A DNA stretch of 64,000 nt from Dehalococcoidia bacterium (GCA_012959765.1 DUCO01000015.1:25912-89911); one strand, 5' to 3'. Numbered from the stretch's first letter, positions 51,333-59,834 are shown. Numbers and translations are program-made. Notes: generated by a model not told the origin, from the letters alone.

Positions 51333-51986
51333 CTAGCTGCCAAGCACCCCACTGTCAATCTTCACAAACTCTCTAGAACCAAGTGAATACACACATTCGT
51401 TCGCCTGAGGAGACATCTCGACATGGTGCTCGATCTTGTCGCCAAGCAAGCTCTTGATCATCGAACGGTCAACCGTACAAATCACATCATCATCTATCGA
51501 AGTTCTTCGGTACGGGCAGTTCGTAACCCGAATCTTAAGACCCTCTTCATTGGTCGTAATAACCGGATCGTAACCACCGTCCTCAAACGCAGCCTGAACC
51601 GCCTCGACCGGCTTTCGTCCCTCGCTGTACTTGGCAGCACGACTCTCACCGATTCGCGCCAACGACTCTTTGAGCAAATCGTCACCACTACGACCCCCAA
51701 GTGCCTCCGAAGACATGCCCTTGATATCGCTAACAAGCTCATTCAAAAGCCGGCTATAGTCCTTCGGTACCGAATCGTGGCCTTTCTCGGTCAGGTGGAA
51801 CGAATACTGAGGCCGCCCCGTAGGCTTACGAACCTCCGAATGATCCACCAACCCGTCCCGTTCGAGGATGTCGAGATGACGCCGCACAGTTGCGGGTGCA
51901 AGCTGCATCTCCCTCGCCAGACCATCAACGTTTACACCGTTGTTTTGGCGGATTATCGTCAGAATATTGTCTCGTGACACCGACAT
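51333..51986 (-). CDS. SufR-like winged-helix regulator with cysteine cluster
   Basis: 217 residues from ATG 51986 (GGAG eight bases upstream; an in-frame GTG lies 9 bp earlier). The N-terminal winged helix (about 5-65) includes GLAREMQLAPATVRRHLDIL and the wing RKPTGRPQYSF. The C-terminal effector half has C157 (TNCPYR), C170 (VICTVD) and C198 (NECVYS), a spacing that resembles the [Fe-S] ligands of SufR-type repressors of Fe-S assembly genes. No suf genes are in this window. It may instead regulate the adjacent B12 operon or respond to redox state. Confidence 0.8.
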   Translation of the reverse strand: MSVSRDNILTIIRQNNGVNVDGLAREMQLAPATVRRHLDILERDGLVDHSEVRKPTGRPQYSFHLTEKGHDSVPKDYSRLLNELVSDIKGMSSEALGGRSGDDLLKESLARIGESRAAKYSEGRKPVEAVQAAFEDGGYDPVITTNEEGLKIRVTNCPYRRTSIDDDVICTVDRSMIKSLLGDKIEHHVEMSPQANECVYSLGSREFVKIDSGVLGS

Positions 51987-52325
51987 ATTTTTCACTCCAG
52001 AACCGCATGCTCAAGTTCATGCAGAATTTACTTACCTAATCAAACGCTAATGCCACTAAATGACGTTTCGACATCACAACCACACCGCCCAACCAGCGTC
52101 GATTACTCGCAAATCTAACCATTACCAACAAAAAGTTAAACGGTCAAAAATGCAATTATTCATTCATATTAGGCAAAAACATTATTCCACTCGAACCACC
52201 CTAACCGTTATCCAATTCCGCAATGTTTGCCAAGATGAGTTAAAATTGTGAGGATTTCGGTTAACTCCTCATGTCTGGCACGTCGCCATTCTCGGCAAAA
52301 CCGATCTCGCGGAGTCAATACATAT
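51987..52325. promoter_or_regulatory. AT-rich divergent intergenic region
   Basis: 339 bp, distinctly AT-richer than the surroundings, between the SufR-like gene and a plus-strand small-protein gene. No gene recognised; likely contains both promoters. Confidence 0.5.
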
Positions 52326-52670
52326 ATGAGTCCAGCCTCATCATCGAAGAAAAATGTAGTAGATGCCGAAGAAACCACCGCAGACGTTTCCGATAACGGT
52401 TGTGTTCACCACTGGGTGATCGACCCGCCAAACGGAGCTGTCAGCGAAGGACGCTGCAAGTCTTGCGGTGAAAAGAAAGAATTCAGAAACTCTTTCGAAT
52501 ACTCATCCTGGTACGGCAACAAGTCCCCATCACCTAAAGCAGGCGCAAAAGGCGCAGCCTCAGCTAAAGGCGCAGCCACGCCAGCCGATCCAAAAGCTTC
52601 AGCTGCCCCAGCGAAGGGCGCAGCCACGCCAAAAGGCGCAGCCAGGCCCCCCAAGCCCGAAACCAAGTAA
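52326..52670 (+). CDS. Small zinc-ribbon protein with Ala/Lys/Pro tail
   Basis: 114 residues from ATG 52326 (an in-frame upstream extension to 52248 is less protein-like). Residues 26-50 read CVHHWVIDPPNGAVSEGR then CKSCGEKKEF, a compact zinc-binding unit with C26, H28/H29, C44 and C47. From residue 66 the tail is low complexity, built on KGAATP/KGAASA-like repeats, basic and disordered. Small proteins with the C-x-H-H-W...C-x2-C-G pattern are common in Chloroflexota and Actinomycetota; the function is unknown, and a nucleic-acid or ribosome-associated role is only a guess. The stop lies 5 bp from the convergent cofE stop. Confidence 0.78.
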   Translation: MSPASSSKKNVVDAEETTADVSDNGCVHHWVIDPPNGAVSEGRCKSCGEKKEFRNSFEYSSWYGNKSPSPKAGAKGAASAKGAATPADPKASAAPAKGAATPKGAARPPKPETK

Positions 52671-52675
52671 CAGAA

Positions 52676-53440
52676 CTACCTGAATAAGTCTCGATTTGCT
52701 GGACGGAGCAATCGATCACTGGGGAAGTCACCCGGATCCCAACTCACGCCGCGAACTATCGCGGCGGGGATCCGGCCACTTTCACCCATAACCAACTGCG
52801 CAGTCGATGCCACCTCATCGGCTAACGAAACCATACTCGTAACCATCTCACGATCAAAGTCGTCGATAGTCCCGCGCAAGTCACGCAACGGATCGAACCC
52901 CGCAACACCAATAGCAACGTTCGTAGAACCCTCGCGCCACGGCCGGTTAAACGTGTCCGAAACCAACACGCCAACACTCAAGCCCAACAACTCGACTAAC
53001 GTCTTGCGAATCCCACGAGCCGAACGATACGAATCCTCAGGCAACGTCGTAACAACATCATCCGCCTCGATATTCGACTGATCCACCCCGGCGTTCGCAC
53101 AAATAAAACCGTGAATCGTCTCCACTATCAACACACCCGGAACAGCACGCACCACACGAGCCGACTGATCCAGCACGATCTGAACCATCCGCGGGTCCTT
53201 GCCAATCTCCTCCGCCAGCTGCAATGCTTCGGCGGTAGGAGCCTGCTCTGAAATGAGCTGAATAGCCCCCTCAGCCTTCGAAACAATCTTCTGAGCCACA
53301 ACCACCAGGTCACCATCCGTCAGCGGCGTACCGTTCACCCGGCACTGATCGGCAATCAAACGGCCAACATCGTCACCCAGTACAAACTCAGGAAGTCCCG
53401 TAACCGGGATAGCACTTACCGGCGAAAGCAACGACATCAC
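52676..53440 (-). CDS. cofE: Coenzyme F420-0:L-glutamate ligase
   Basis: 254 residues, the size of the single-domain archaeal/Chloroflexota CofE. It adds gamma-linked glutamates to F420-0. Visible motifs: GDLVVVAQKIVSKAEGA (GTP and Mg2+ region), GFICANAGVDQSN, LPEDSYRSARGIRKTL, VGVLVSDTFNRPWREGSTNV (conserved Asp and Arg) and IGVAGFDPLRDLRGTID. Its presence implies an F420-using organism, in keeping with SAR202-type Chloroflexota. Downstream of a DUF2723 gene by 12 bp, possibly co-transcribed. Confidence 0.93.
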   Translation of the reverse strand: MMSLLSPVSAIPVTGLPEFVLGDDVGRLIADQCRVNGTPLTDGDLVVVAQKIVSKAEGAIQLISEQAPTAEALQLAEEIGKDPRMVQIVLDQSARVVRAVPGVLIVETIHGFICANAGVDQSNIEADDVVTTLPEDSYRSARGIRKTLVELLGLSVGVLVSDTFNRPWREGSTNVAIGVAGFDPLRDLRGTIDDFDREMVTSMVSLADEVASTAQLVMGESGRIPAAIVRGVSWDPGDFPSDRLLRPANRDLFR

Positions 53441-53452
53441 TCAAACCTCAAT

Positions 53453-55084
53453 CTAATACTCAATCCTGAACAAATCGCCATCTTCAACAATTAGAAACTG
53501 ATCGTAATAGGAACGATCCGTATCAGTCGCATAAACCGGCACCACACCCAGATTGTGTCCCACCACAGCACCCACTCGATCATTAAACGAATCAGGCATC
53601 TCCAAAGGCATCCGATCACCGTAAAACTTCACCAGCGAATCCCAGTACCACTCAAACTGAAGCATCCCCGGACCAACCACCATCACATCCAGCTCCGGGT
53701 TCGCCACCTGCGACTGATAAACCAGAGAAAACAGCTCAGGCTCCTCAACCAGTAAAACCCCACCCGCAACCTCCGCAATCGTTCGCTCAGCATAATCAGC
53801 CGGCTCGCTATGACCCGATATATCGATCTCACTCCAACCGTTCACAACCGACCAAACCGGTATCACCAGGATCACCAGCACAAACACCCCAACCTGAACC
53901 CGATGCTGATGCGAAGCAAACCGCCTGAACCGAACCGAATATCGACTCACCTCAGTCCCCAGCAACGCAATACCAACACCCAGCCACAGCGAAAACACCA
54001 TGAAAGCCGAAATCAGGTAAATAAAACTATCGGGAGTCGCATACGAAACCGAATAAATCGTGATCGCAAAGATCGACGCAAGCGAGGCATACACAAACTC
54101 ACGACTGTACGACCATATCGTCGTAAGCCCCGCAATCCCGATCACCGTTCCCACAATCGTGTACTGCGTAAACAGCAACTCGGCGACTTTTGAAATCCTA
54201 CCCGCCAGAGCCTCGCTCTCGATAGCGAATGCGTACGGCTGGTAAAGCGACGCCGAAGCCATCCACCTGAACCCTTCAAACGTGTTCGAAGCCCCCCAGT
54301 TCACCAGCGGATCGGCAGAAGCCGCTATCGGCGCATACGCATACACAGAAAGCCCAACCAACAACCCAACCGCAGGCCGCCAATCAAACACGCCACGCCA
54401 CCCATACCACTGCCACACAACCCACAGAATCCAAATCCCAAACGGAGTCGCAGCCAAACCCAAAGTCGTGTGATTCCCTAAACCAACCCCAAGCAACAAC
54501 GCCAGCAACACCCGGTTGCGAATCGCCAAACCACCAGCACGCAAATCCTGAACAACACCAAGCGCCATCACCAGCAAAACAGCACCAAACAAGGCATTAA
54601 GCGAATAAACCTCGGTAATCGTGTTTTCCATCCAAAACAATTGTGAAGTCGCGAATGCAAGCGCTGCTACTACAGCTGAAACGGTCGTAGAGCGATTCCC
54701 GCCTACTTCAGAGGCCGGAATACTCCTAATCAGCCGTGAAGCCGCTACATACACAAACGGCACAGTCAACGCACCCGTAAACGCAGAAAACAAATTCGCC
54801 CGAAACGCATGGCTTCCAACAGCAACCACATCCCCAAACGCCCGCAACAACAACGAGTACGTCGGATACCCCGTCGGATGCGGAACACCCCACGAACGAG
54901 CAGCACTAATGAAGTCGCCGCCATCCTGACCAGTATTCAGCCAGGTGATTCCCCGCGACATCGTCGCCGTGTACAGAGCAAGCGAAAATAAAAACAAACC
55001 GCCAACTATCAGCAGTTGCCTGCGATTCTGAACATGTGTCGCTCGATCAACCAACTTCGAAACCAAGATCACAGCCGCTCCCAA
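53453..55084 (-). CDS. DUF2723-family multi-pass membrane protein (glycosyltransferase-like)
   Basis: 543 residues with about ten to twelve helices. The N-terminal signature of DUF2723 is clear: ITWLNTGQDGGDFISAARSW then GVPHPTGYPTYSLLLRAF, including the acidic residue (D) of the first extracytoplasmic loop typical of GT-C-fold lipid-linked sugar transferases. A small extracytoplasmic C-terminal domain spans about 430-543 (PADYAERTIAEVAGGVLLVE). The family is predicted to transfer sugars from polyprenyl carriers to proteins or envelope glycans; the substrate is unknown. Confidence 0.87.
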   Translation of the reverse strand: MGAAVILVSKLVDRATHVQNRRQLLIVGGLFLFSLALYTATMSRGITWLNTGQDGGDFISAARSWGVPHPTGYPTYSLLLRAFGDVVAVGSHAFRANLFSAFTGALTVPFVYVAASRLIRSIPASEVGGNRSTTVSAVVAALAFATSQLFWMENTITEVYSLNALFGAVLLVMALGVVQDLRAGGLAIRNRVLLALLLGVGLGNHTTLGLAATPFGIWILWVVWQWYGWRGVFDWRPAVGLLVGLSVYAYAPIAASADPLVNWGASNTFEGFRWMASASLYQPYAFAIESEALAGRISKVAELLFTQYTIVGTVIGIAGLTTIWSYSREFVYASLASIFAITIYSVSYATPDSFIYLISAFMVFSLWLGVGIALLGTEVSRYSVRFRRFASHQHRVQVGVFVLVILVIPVWSVVNGWSEIDISGHSEPADYAERTIAEVAGGVLLVEEPELFSLVYQSQVANPELDVMVVGPGMLQFEWYWDSLVKFYGDRMPLEMPDSFNDRVGAVVGHNLGVVPVYATDTDRSYYDQFLIVEDGDLFRIEY

Positions 55085-55201
55085 CCAACTCGAAAATTTG
55101 AACCTAAAGAGTAGACCAGAAACTCAAACCATATTGAACCAACAAAACTCTGCAAAAACAAACCAAACTCGCCTCACGCGCCCCTACCCACACCACCCAC
55201 A

Positions 55202-55298
55202 CCGTCATCCTGAACTTGATTCAAGATCCATACCAACCCCCAAACAACTCAACACCCAAGCCAACGCTCCATAAGGCAAGAAAAAGTGGCACCACCAC
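55202..55298. repeat. A-B composite repeat, copy 16
   Basis: Hairpin A CCTGAA-CTTGA-TTCAAG, spacer, AAGGCAAGAAAAAGTGGCAC with B partly lost. It is part of a repeat-only stretch between two minus-strand genes. Confidence 0.82.
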
Positions 55299-55302
55299 AC
55301 AC

Positions 55303-55370
55303 CTGTCATCCTGAATTCATTTTCAGGATCTACCCCACAAACTCGGCCACCTCACACGTCAGCCAACACC
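55303..55370. repeat. A-B composite repeat, copy 17 (A half)
   Basis: Hairpin A CCTGAATTCATTTTCAGG, the same variant as in copy 10, plus spacer up to CAGCCAACACC, then replaced by family C. Confidence 0.8.
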
Positions 55371-55371
55371 A

Positions 55372-55530
55372 GGTCCTCCCTCCCAGAGTGAGAGGGAACT
55401 AGAGCCGCGTCGCAGACATCCGAGCCCAAGTGCGGCCTCCGCACGCCCGGCTCTATCGAGCCTGCGACGCGCGACCAAGTCACCCGATGACGCCCGGCAC
55501 TATAACGCCCGCGCCCGGAGCTAACGCAAA
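55372..55530. repeat. Dispersed repeat family C, copy 5 (long form)
   Basis: CCTCCCTCCCAGAGTGAGAG, GAGCCGCGTCGCAGACATCC, GCGACGCGCGACCAAGTCAC, then two GCGCCCGG-type ends (CCGGCACTATAACGCC and CCGGAGCTAACGC) and an A-tract that doubles as the T-tract of the next terminator. Confidence 0.87.
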
Positions 55531-55560
55531 AAAAAGAGACCCGCTGAAGCGGGTCTCTTT
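55528..55560 (-). terminator. Strong intrinsic terminator of surface-protein gene
   Basis: Minus strand AGAGACCCGCT-TCA-GCGGGTCTCT followed by eight T, 33 bp after the stop; AAA tract on the other side makes it bidirectional. Confidence 0.92.
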
Positions 55561-55593
55561 CCAAATTTACGTTTTGAAACGTTTGAGCGAACT

Positions 55594-56760
55594 CTAAGAA
55601 TTCTCTCGAACTCGTCGTGCACGTCGAGCGGTGAACAATCCACCACCGACCAGTGCGAATCCAGCCATCAAGGCAAGAATCAAGCCACTCACACCAGGAG
55701 TGTAATCACCAGTTGCCGGCAATCCAGTCGGAGCACTTGACGCCTCAGAAGACGGAGCTACGTCCAAACCAAGAACGAATGGCGAGAAGCTCGAAGTGTA
55801 CGCACAAGCCCTGTTCGGGTTCGTGAACACGGTTGTGTTCAATGCCACCCACGCTGTGCCGTTCCAGTGCTGGATTTTCAATCCTTCCGGTCCACGGTAC
55901 GCGCCATCAAGGTCAGCCTGCGTATAAGTCATACAAACCTGAGCAGGCTTGTTCAACGATACCTTATCTTCATCCCCATCGATGTCCGAACCGTTGAAGA
56001 AACTAATCGATATAGCAGAACTACCAAACTTGAAGGCCCCCGACGTCGCCCCGGATTCCAGCAGCAACGGTGGGGCCGCAAGGTCAGCTACTGAGATTGT
56101 CTGGATGCTAACTACTTTTGAATCACCAGAATCCAAACTACCAGCAGAAATCGAAATGCTACTACCCTCACCAGCTTCTATCAGTGCAGATTTGCTCGGA
56201 ACTATGTTTCCAGCCCCATAATCAGTGCTTTGATCGCTGAGGACTTGGAGATCAGCGTCGGAAATCAACAATGCTCCATCAACTACAGGAGCAGCCGCTG
56301 TTGGTGTTGGTGGTGGCGAGTTAACAGTGACGTTCTGAGTCCAGACCACTGCGGCGGGAACGTTGTTGGGCTGGTCAACCGTTAGCGTTATGACCCCGCT
56401 ACAGCCAGAACCGATGAAATTTATATTTGTATTAGAACTGGTGGAGCTACTAAACGTCGCACAATGATTTGATGCCGACCAAGCGTACGTCAATGCTGGC
56501 GCCGTGCTCGTAATGTCTGCACCACCAGCGTTCAGTACTTGCACGGTTCCAGAGAGTTCAGAAGATGGGGCATACGTGGCTGAACCACCGTTTGGACCCA
56601 AGTTGACACTCAGACTATCAAGGGTCAAGCCCGCGACAGTCGTCGTACCTGCCGAGGCAGAGCCCGACCACATAGCCCCGTGCGAGGCCATGAATAGGGA
56701 AACCAAGCCCACCAAAGCGAGAGAGACAACCCACCGCTTTGAGATAGCGGAGCCTAGCAT
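55594..56760 (-). CDS. Secreted surface protein with LPATG sorting signal
   Basis: 388 residues from ATG 56760, chosen because AGGAGG lies six bases upstream; the frame extends to 56835. Features: signal peptide (residues 1-37, ending SGSASA), a beta-rich Ser/Thr/Gly body with a probable Ig-like or cell-adhesion repeat (about 45-150), a Pro-rich linker PPPTPTAAAP, a second beta domain (about 165-330), and a C-terminal sorting signal: LPATG (347-351), hydrophobic helix and the basic tail RRARRVRENS. This is the sortase substrate arrangement, implying a cell-wall- or membrane-linked surface protein. No sortase gene is in the window. Confidence 0.87.
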   Translation of the reverse strand: MLGSAISKRWVVSLALVGLVSLFMASHGAMWSGSASAGTTTVAGLTLDSLSVNLGPNGGSATYAPSSELSGTVQVLNAGGADITSTAPALTYAWSASNHCATFSSSTSSNTNINFIGSGCSGVITLTVDQPNNVPAAVVWTQNVTVNSPPPTPTAAAPVVDGALLISDADLQVLSDQSTDYGAGNIVPSKSALIEAGEGSSISISAGSLDSGDSKVVSIQTISVADLAAPPLLLESGATSGAFKFGSSAISISFFNGSDIDGDEDKVSLNKPAQVCMTYTQADLDGAYRGPEGLKIQHWNGTAWVALNTTVFTNPNRACAYTSSFSPFVLGLDVAPSSEASSAPTGLPATGDYTPGVSGLILALMAGFALVGGGLFTARRARRVRENS

Positions 56761-57219
56761 CGGCATCCTCCTGAAAGTTTCTTTTTGCAAGATACTTCTT
56801 ATTACCTGCTCGCAAACGCAAATTCGCGAGTTCAATTTCTATTTATATATGCCCGACCGCGCGGACACCCGCTCAGGCCTGAAACCCAAGCTCACCGAAG
56901 CCCCAAAACATACGTTTCATATAGGCACGGCTGAATCTGACCGTTAATTCTCGAAACGGCACCCGGTCAAGATACACCACGGTTAAAACGCCAGTCAAGA
57001 TGATTTCAGTACATCAAACCGCAGTTTGAGGCACGTTTAGTGCAATCTCGAATAGATTTTTGGGTGGTGCAACGCAATAATCAATCTACCAAGACCCCGT
57101 TACCTGTGCATTACGAATAATCTGGTAACGGATAAGTAAACTGCACATCTGTAAAATCGCTGCACTAGGAATAAACAGCGCTAAAGCACAAAAACACTCT
57201 CACGGAGCAACCACTCAAC
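56761..57219. promoter_or_regulatory. Divergent intergenic region, surface protein / SDR
   Basis: 459 bp with no recognised gene; a possible small minus frame overlaps the SDR start and is not credible. Must contain both promoters; no clear repeat. Confidence 0.5.
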
Positions 57220-57996
57220 ATGGATCTAGGTATTAAGGGCAAAGTTGCCCTAATCACAGGTGGAAGCCGCGGCTTGGGCCGACAATCGGCACTCGCACTC
57301 GCAGCAGAAGGCGTCTCAGTAGCAATCTGCGCGCGAGGCGAAGAAACACTGAAACAAACCGCAGCCGAACTCAAAACAACTGGGGTAAAGGTTGGGGCAT
57401 ACGTCGCCGATCTCGGAGACGAGACCGGTGCCAGCGATCTAGTGGCAAAAGTAGAATCCGAACTCGGGCTCATCGAGATCCTCGTAAACAACGTCGGAGG
57501 AAGTCTCGGAACGTCCGATCTCATAAACTCATCCCTCGAAGACTTCCACATGGTCATGAACGCCAACCTCTGGTCGGCAGTCGCCCTAATGAAACTCGTA
57601 CTCCCCGGAATGCAGCAACGCCGATGGGGCCGAATCATCAACATCTCTTCCATATTCGGACGCGAATACGGAGGAACAGCACCCTACATGTCAGCAAAAG
57701 CAGCAATGATCGCCGCTTCAAAGCACACCGGCATGGCCGTCGCCAAAGACGGCGTTACAGTCAACTCAGTAGCACCCGGCTCAATTCTTCACGCCGGAGG
57801 CACCTGGGAGAAGTTCGTCGAAAACAACTCAGAAGAAGCCGTAGCCGAATTCATCGACCGAAACCTCCCAATGGGCAAATTCGGATGGCCAGAACCAATC
57901 GGAGCAACCGTAGCCTTCTTAGCCTCACAACAAGCCGACCTCATAACCGGAGCCTGCCTCAACGTAGACGGCGGCCAATCCCACAACCTCTTCTAA
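57220..57996 (+). CDS. Short-chain dehydrogenase/reductase (FabG-like)
   Basis: 258 residues. NAD(P) site TGGSRGLGRQ (residues 12-21); NNVG in place of the usual NNAG (about 90-93); catalytic Ser in INISSIFG and the YMSAK motif with Tyr and Lys (about 156-160); C-terminal TGACLNVDGGQSHNLF. It resembles 3-oxoacyl-ACP reductases and unassigned oxidoreductases. Single gene with a strong terminator. Only remotely related to the SDR at 15529. Confidence 0.9.
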   Translation: MDLGIKGKVALITGGSRGLGRQSALALAAEGVSVAICARGEETLKQTAAELKTTGVKVGAYVADLGDETGASDLVAKVESELGLIEILVNNVGGSLGTSDLINSSLEDFHMVMNANLWSAVALMKLVLPGMQQRRWGRIINISSIFGREYGGTAPYMSAKAAMIAASKHTGMAVAKDGVTVNSVAPGSILHAGGTWEKFVENNSEEAVAEFIDRNLPMGKFGWPEPIGATVAFLASQQADLITGACLNVDGGQSHNLF

Positions 57997-58043
57997 TCGC
58001 GAGCGACGTTTTCATTAATATCGAAAACGTCAGGTCAAATTCT

Positions 58044-58083
58044 AACTAAAAGGGGGAGAGCAACCGCTCTCCCCCTTTTAGTT
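58044..58083 (+). terminator. Long perfect bidirectional terminator
   Basis: 18-bp perfect arms AACTAAAAGGGGGAGAGC and GCTCTCCCCCTTTTAGTT with a 4-base AACC loop, 48 bp after the SDR stop. Confidence 0.93.
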
Positions 58084-58137
58084 AACGGACCAACCACCCA
58101 ACACACCAACACCCGCCGTCTCAGCCAACACTCTTGA

Positions 58138-58163
58138 CACCCAGAAGAAGTGGCAATGCCACT
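58138..58163. repeat. Isolated spacer + B hairpin
   Basis: ACCCAGAAGAAGTGGCAATG with GTGGC-AAT-GCCAC stem; the A-tract is interrupted by G. Confidence 0.72.
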
Positions 58164-58170
58164 GCCACAC

Positions 58171-58205
58171 AAAAGGCCCCGAGCATAAATGCCCGGGGCC
58201 TTTTC
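58171..58205 (-). terminator. Terminator of the ribosomal operon
   Basis: AAAAGGCCCCG and CGGGGCCTTTT arms around an 11-13-nt loop, 76 bp after the rplL stop. Confidence 0.88.
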
Positions 58206-58281
58206 ATATTCAAACCAATCACCGGCTCGGCCGCAACAACTCAGTCATCACACACCCTGCCGGAGAAAACGTCGCTAGCGA

Positions 58282-58665
58282 CTAGCTCACTTCAACTGAA
58301 GCGCCAGCCTCTTCCAGCTTGCCCTTGGCAGCCTCTGCGTCGTCCTTCGATACACCCTCAAGAACCGCCTTCGGGGCAGCCTCAACCAAATCCTTGGCTT
58401 CCTTCAAACCCAGCGGAGTCAGTTCGCGAACAGCCTTAATGACTGCAATCTTCTTGTCACCAATCCCCTTGAGGACAACGTCAAATTCGTCCTTCTCCTC
58501 GGCAGCTTCTTCTCCGCCACCACCAGCACCAGGCGCTGCTGCTACCGCAACCGGAGCTGCCGCGCTTACACCGAATTCTTCCTCGAGCGCCTTAACAACA
58601 TCTGCGAGGTCGAGTACCGACATTCCTTTGATCTCTTCGATCAGATCTTCTTTGCTCAGGGCCAT
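58282..58665 (-). CDS. rplL: 50S ribosomal protein L7/L12
   Basis: 127 residues from ATG 58665 ([20 protein letters not shown]). N-terminal dimerisation helix pair, an Ala/Gly/Pro hinge (about 38-60) and a C-terminal factor-binding domain with the conserved [20 protein letters not shown] and [10 protein letters not shown]. It forms the flexible stalk on L10 that recruits EF-Tu and EF-G. 78 bp downstream of rplJ. Confidence 0.97.
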   Translation of the reverse strand: MALSKEDLIEEIKGMSVLDLADVVKALEEEFGVSAAAPVAVAAAPGAGGGGEEAAEEKDEFDVVLKGIGDKKIAVIKAVRELTPLGLKEAKDLVEAAPKAVLEGVSKDDAEAAKGKLEEAGASVEVS

Positions 58666-58743
58666 TTCTGGTCTCTCCAATTTTCGCCGGCTAACCGGGA
58701 TTTCATTACTAACTAAATATTTCGAATAGCGTCAGCCTACTTA

Positions 58744-59283
58744 CTAAGCGGCCGAACCCTCTTCTTGTTGCTGGTTGTCCACGTGCCTCTTAAGCACAGT
58801 AGCCAAAGCCCGAACCGGGCCACTCATAACCATCACCAATCCCGTAATAGGACTGTTCATCGAACCAAGCATCTTTGCAATCAGCTCATCCTTAGAAGGA
58901 AGCTTCGCAAGTGCATTCACCCGACTAACGTCCAAAACGTCCGCATCGAGCATCCCGCCAAGAATGTTGATCGAAAGATCGTTACTCTTGGCGTAATTCA
59001 CAAAAGCCTTAGCGGCAGCAGCCGGGTCGCCATCGGTAACAACAAACCCAATCGGGCCAGTCATCACGTCTTTAAGCTCCGACCTACCAGCCTCGTCAGC
59101 AGCCAAACGCGCAAAAGTGTTCTTCACAATCTTGAAACGCGCACCGTTGCTCCGCAGCTCCTGACGCAACCCGGTCATCCCGGCAACATCAACACCGCTG
59201 TAATCAGCAGCAATCACTAACGGCGATGACTCGAAGATGTCCTTCATCTCCGCTACCGCCGCCCTACCTTTATCAGTTGGCAT
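58744..59283 (-). CDS. rplJ: 50S ribosomal protein L10
   Basis: 179 residues from ATG 59283, with AGGAGG four bases upstream. N-terminal L11/rRNA-binding domain (VIAADYSGVDVAGMTGLRQE, then LRSNGARFKIVKNTFARLA), middle region and a C-terminal helix for L12 dimers ending in a Gln/Glu-rich tail (NQQQEEGSAA). The L10-L12 complex usually represses its own mRNA; a leader RNA with hairpins precedes it. Confidence 0.97.
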   Translation of the reverse strand: MPTDKGRAAVAEMKDIFESSPLVIAADYSGVDVAGMTGLRQELRSNGARFKIVKNTFARLAADEAGRSELKDVMTGPIGFVVTDGDPAAAAKAFVNYAKSNDLSINILGGMLDADVLDVSRVNALAKLPSKDELIAKMLGSMNSPITGLVMVMSGPVRALATVLKRHVDNQQQEEGSAA

Positions 59284-59354
59284 TCGACCTCCTGTCTGCA
59301 CCCACCAAACAAAAAGTCACCGGCCAAACGACTTCGAAAAGTCACGAAAAAGCC

Positions 59355-59510
59355 AATAAAAAACCCCGGAACCATCGTCCGGGGCAAAAATGCAATCGCC
59401 GCTAACGACGATGAATGCACGAATCTAACCTCGGATGGCGCTTAGAGCATTACCCCGATCGCGTTCGTAAGAACTGGCGGGACCAACTGTCTGCGGTCGC
59501 AGTATTCAAC
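59355..59510 (-). ncRNA. L10 leader / attenuator upstream of rplJ
   Basis: On the minus strand GCAGACAGTTGGTCCCGCCA, GATCGGGGTAATGC and GCGCCATCCGAGGTTAGATT resemble the L10(L12)4 binding leader (kink-turn and CCGAGG element). It is followed by a terminator hairpin CCCCGGA-CGATGGT-TCCGGGG plus six T (59358-59384), 74 bp before the rplJ start. This suggests autoregulation by attenuation as well as translational control. Confidence 0.7.
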
Positions 59511-59624
59511 TGTGTACATTTATTCTAACCCGCAATCACCCGGAATTGCTAACAAATTTCGCCATGCAAGCTCATCCGTCATCCCAAAGTGCCTCCAACA
59601 CCGCCCCCCCTTGAGCACCCAACA

Positions 59625-59720
59625 CTGTCATCCCGATGAAAATCAAGACCCACGCCAACACACCAACAACCAAACCACTCAGCCAACACCTACGACACCC
59701 AGAAAAAGTGCCACTGGCAC
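59625..59720. repeat. A-B composite repeat, copy 18
   Basis: Hairpin A diverged (CCCGATGAAAATCAAG), spacer, CCCAGAAAAAGTGCCACTGG with B arms GTGCC/GGCAC. It lies inside the ribosomal protein block, between rplA and rplJ. Confidence 0.82.
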
Positions 59721-59722
59721 GC

Positions 59723-59749
59723 AAAAAAACCTCAGGCAATCGCCCGGGG
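59723..59749 (-). terminator. Terminator after rplA
   Basis: Minus strand CCCCGGG-CGATTG-CCTGAGG with one mismatch and seven T, 86 bp after the rplA stop; a repeat unit follows immediately. Confidence 0.7.
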
Positions 59750-59834
59750 CTTCCTTCATATTCAACCATCCACCGGCTCAACGGCACCAATCAAGGCACA
59801 ACTGAACCTGCCGGAGAAAAAGTGCCCTCGGCAC

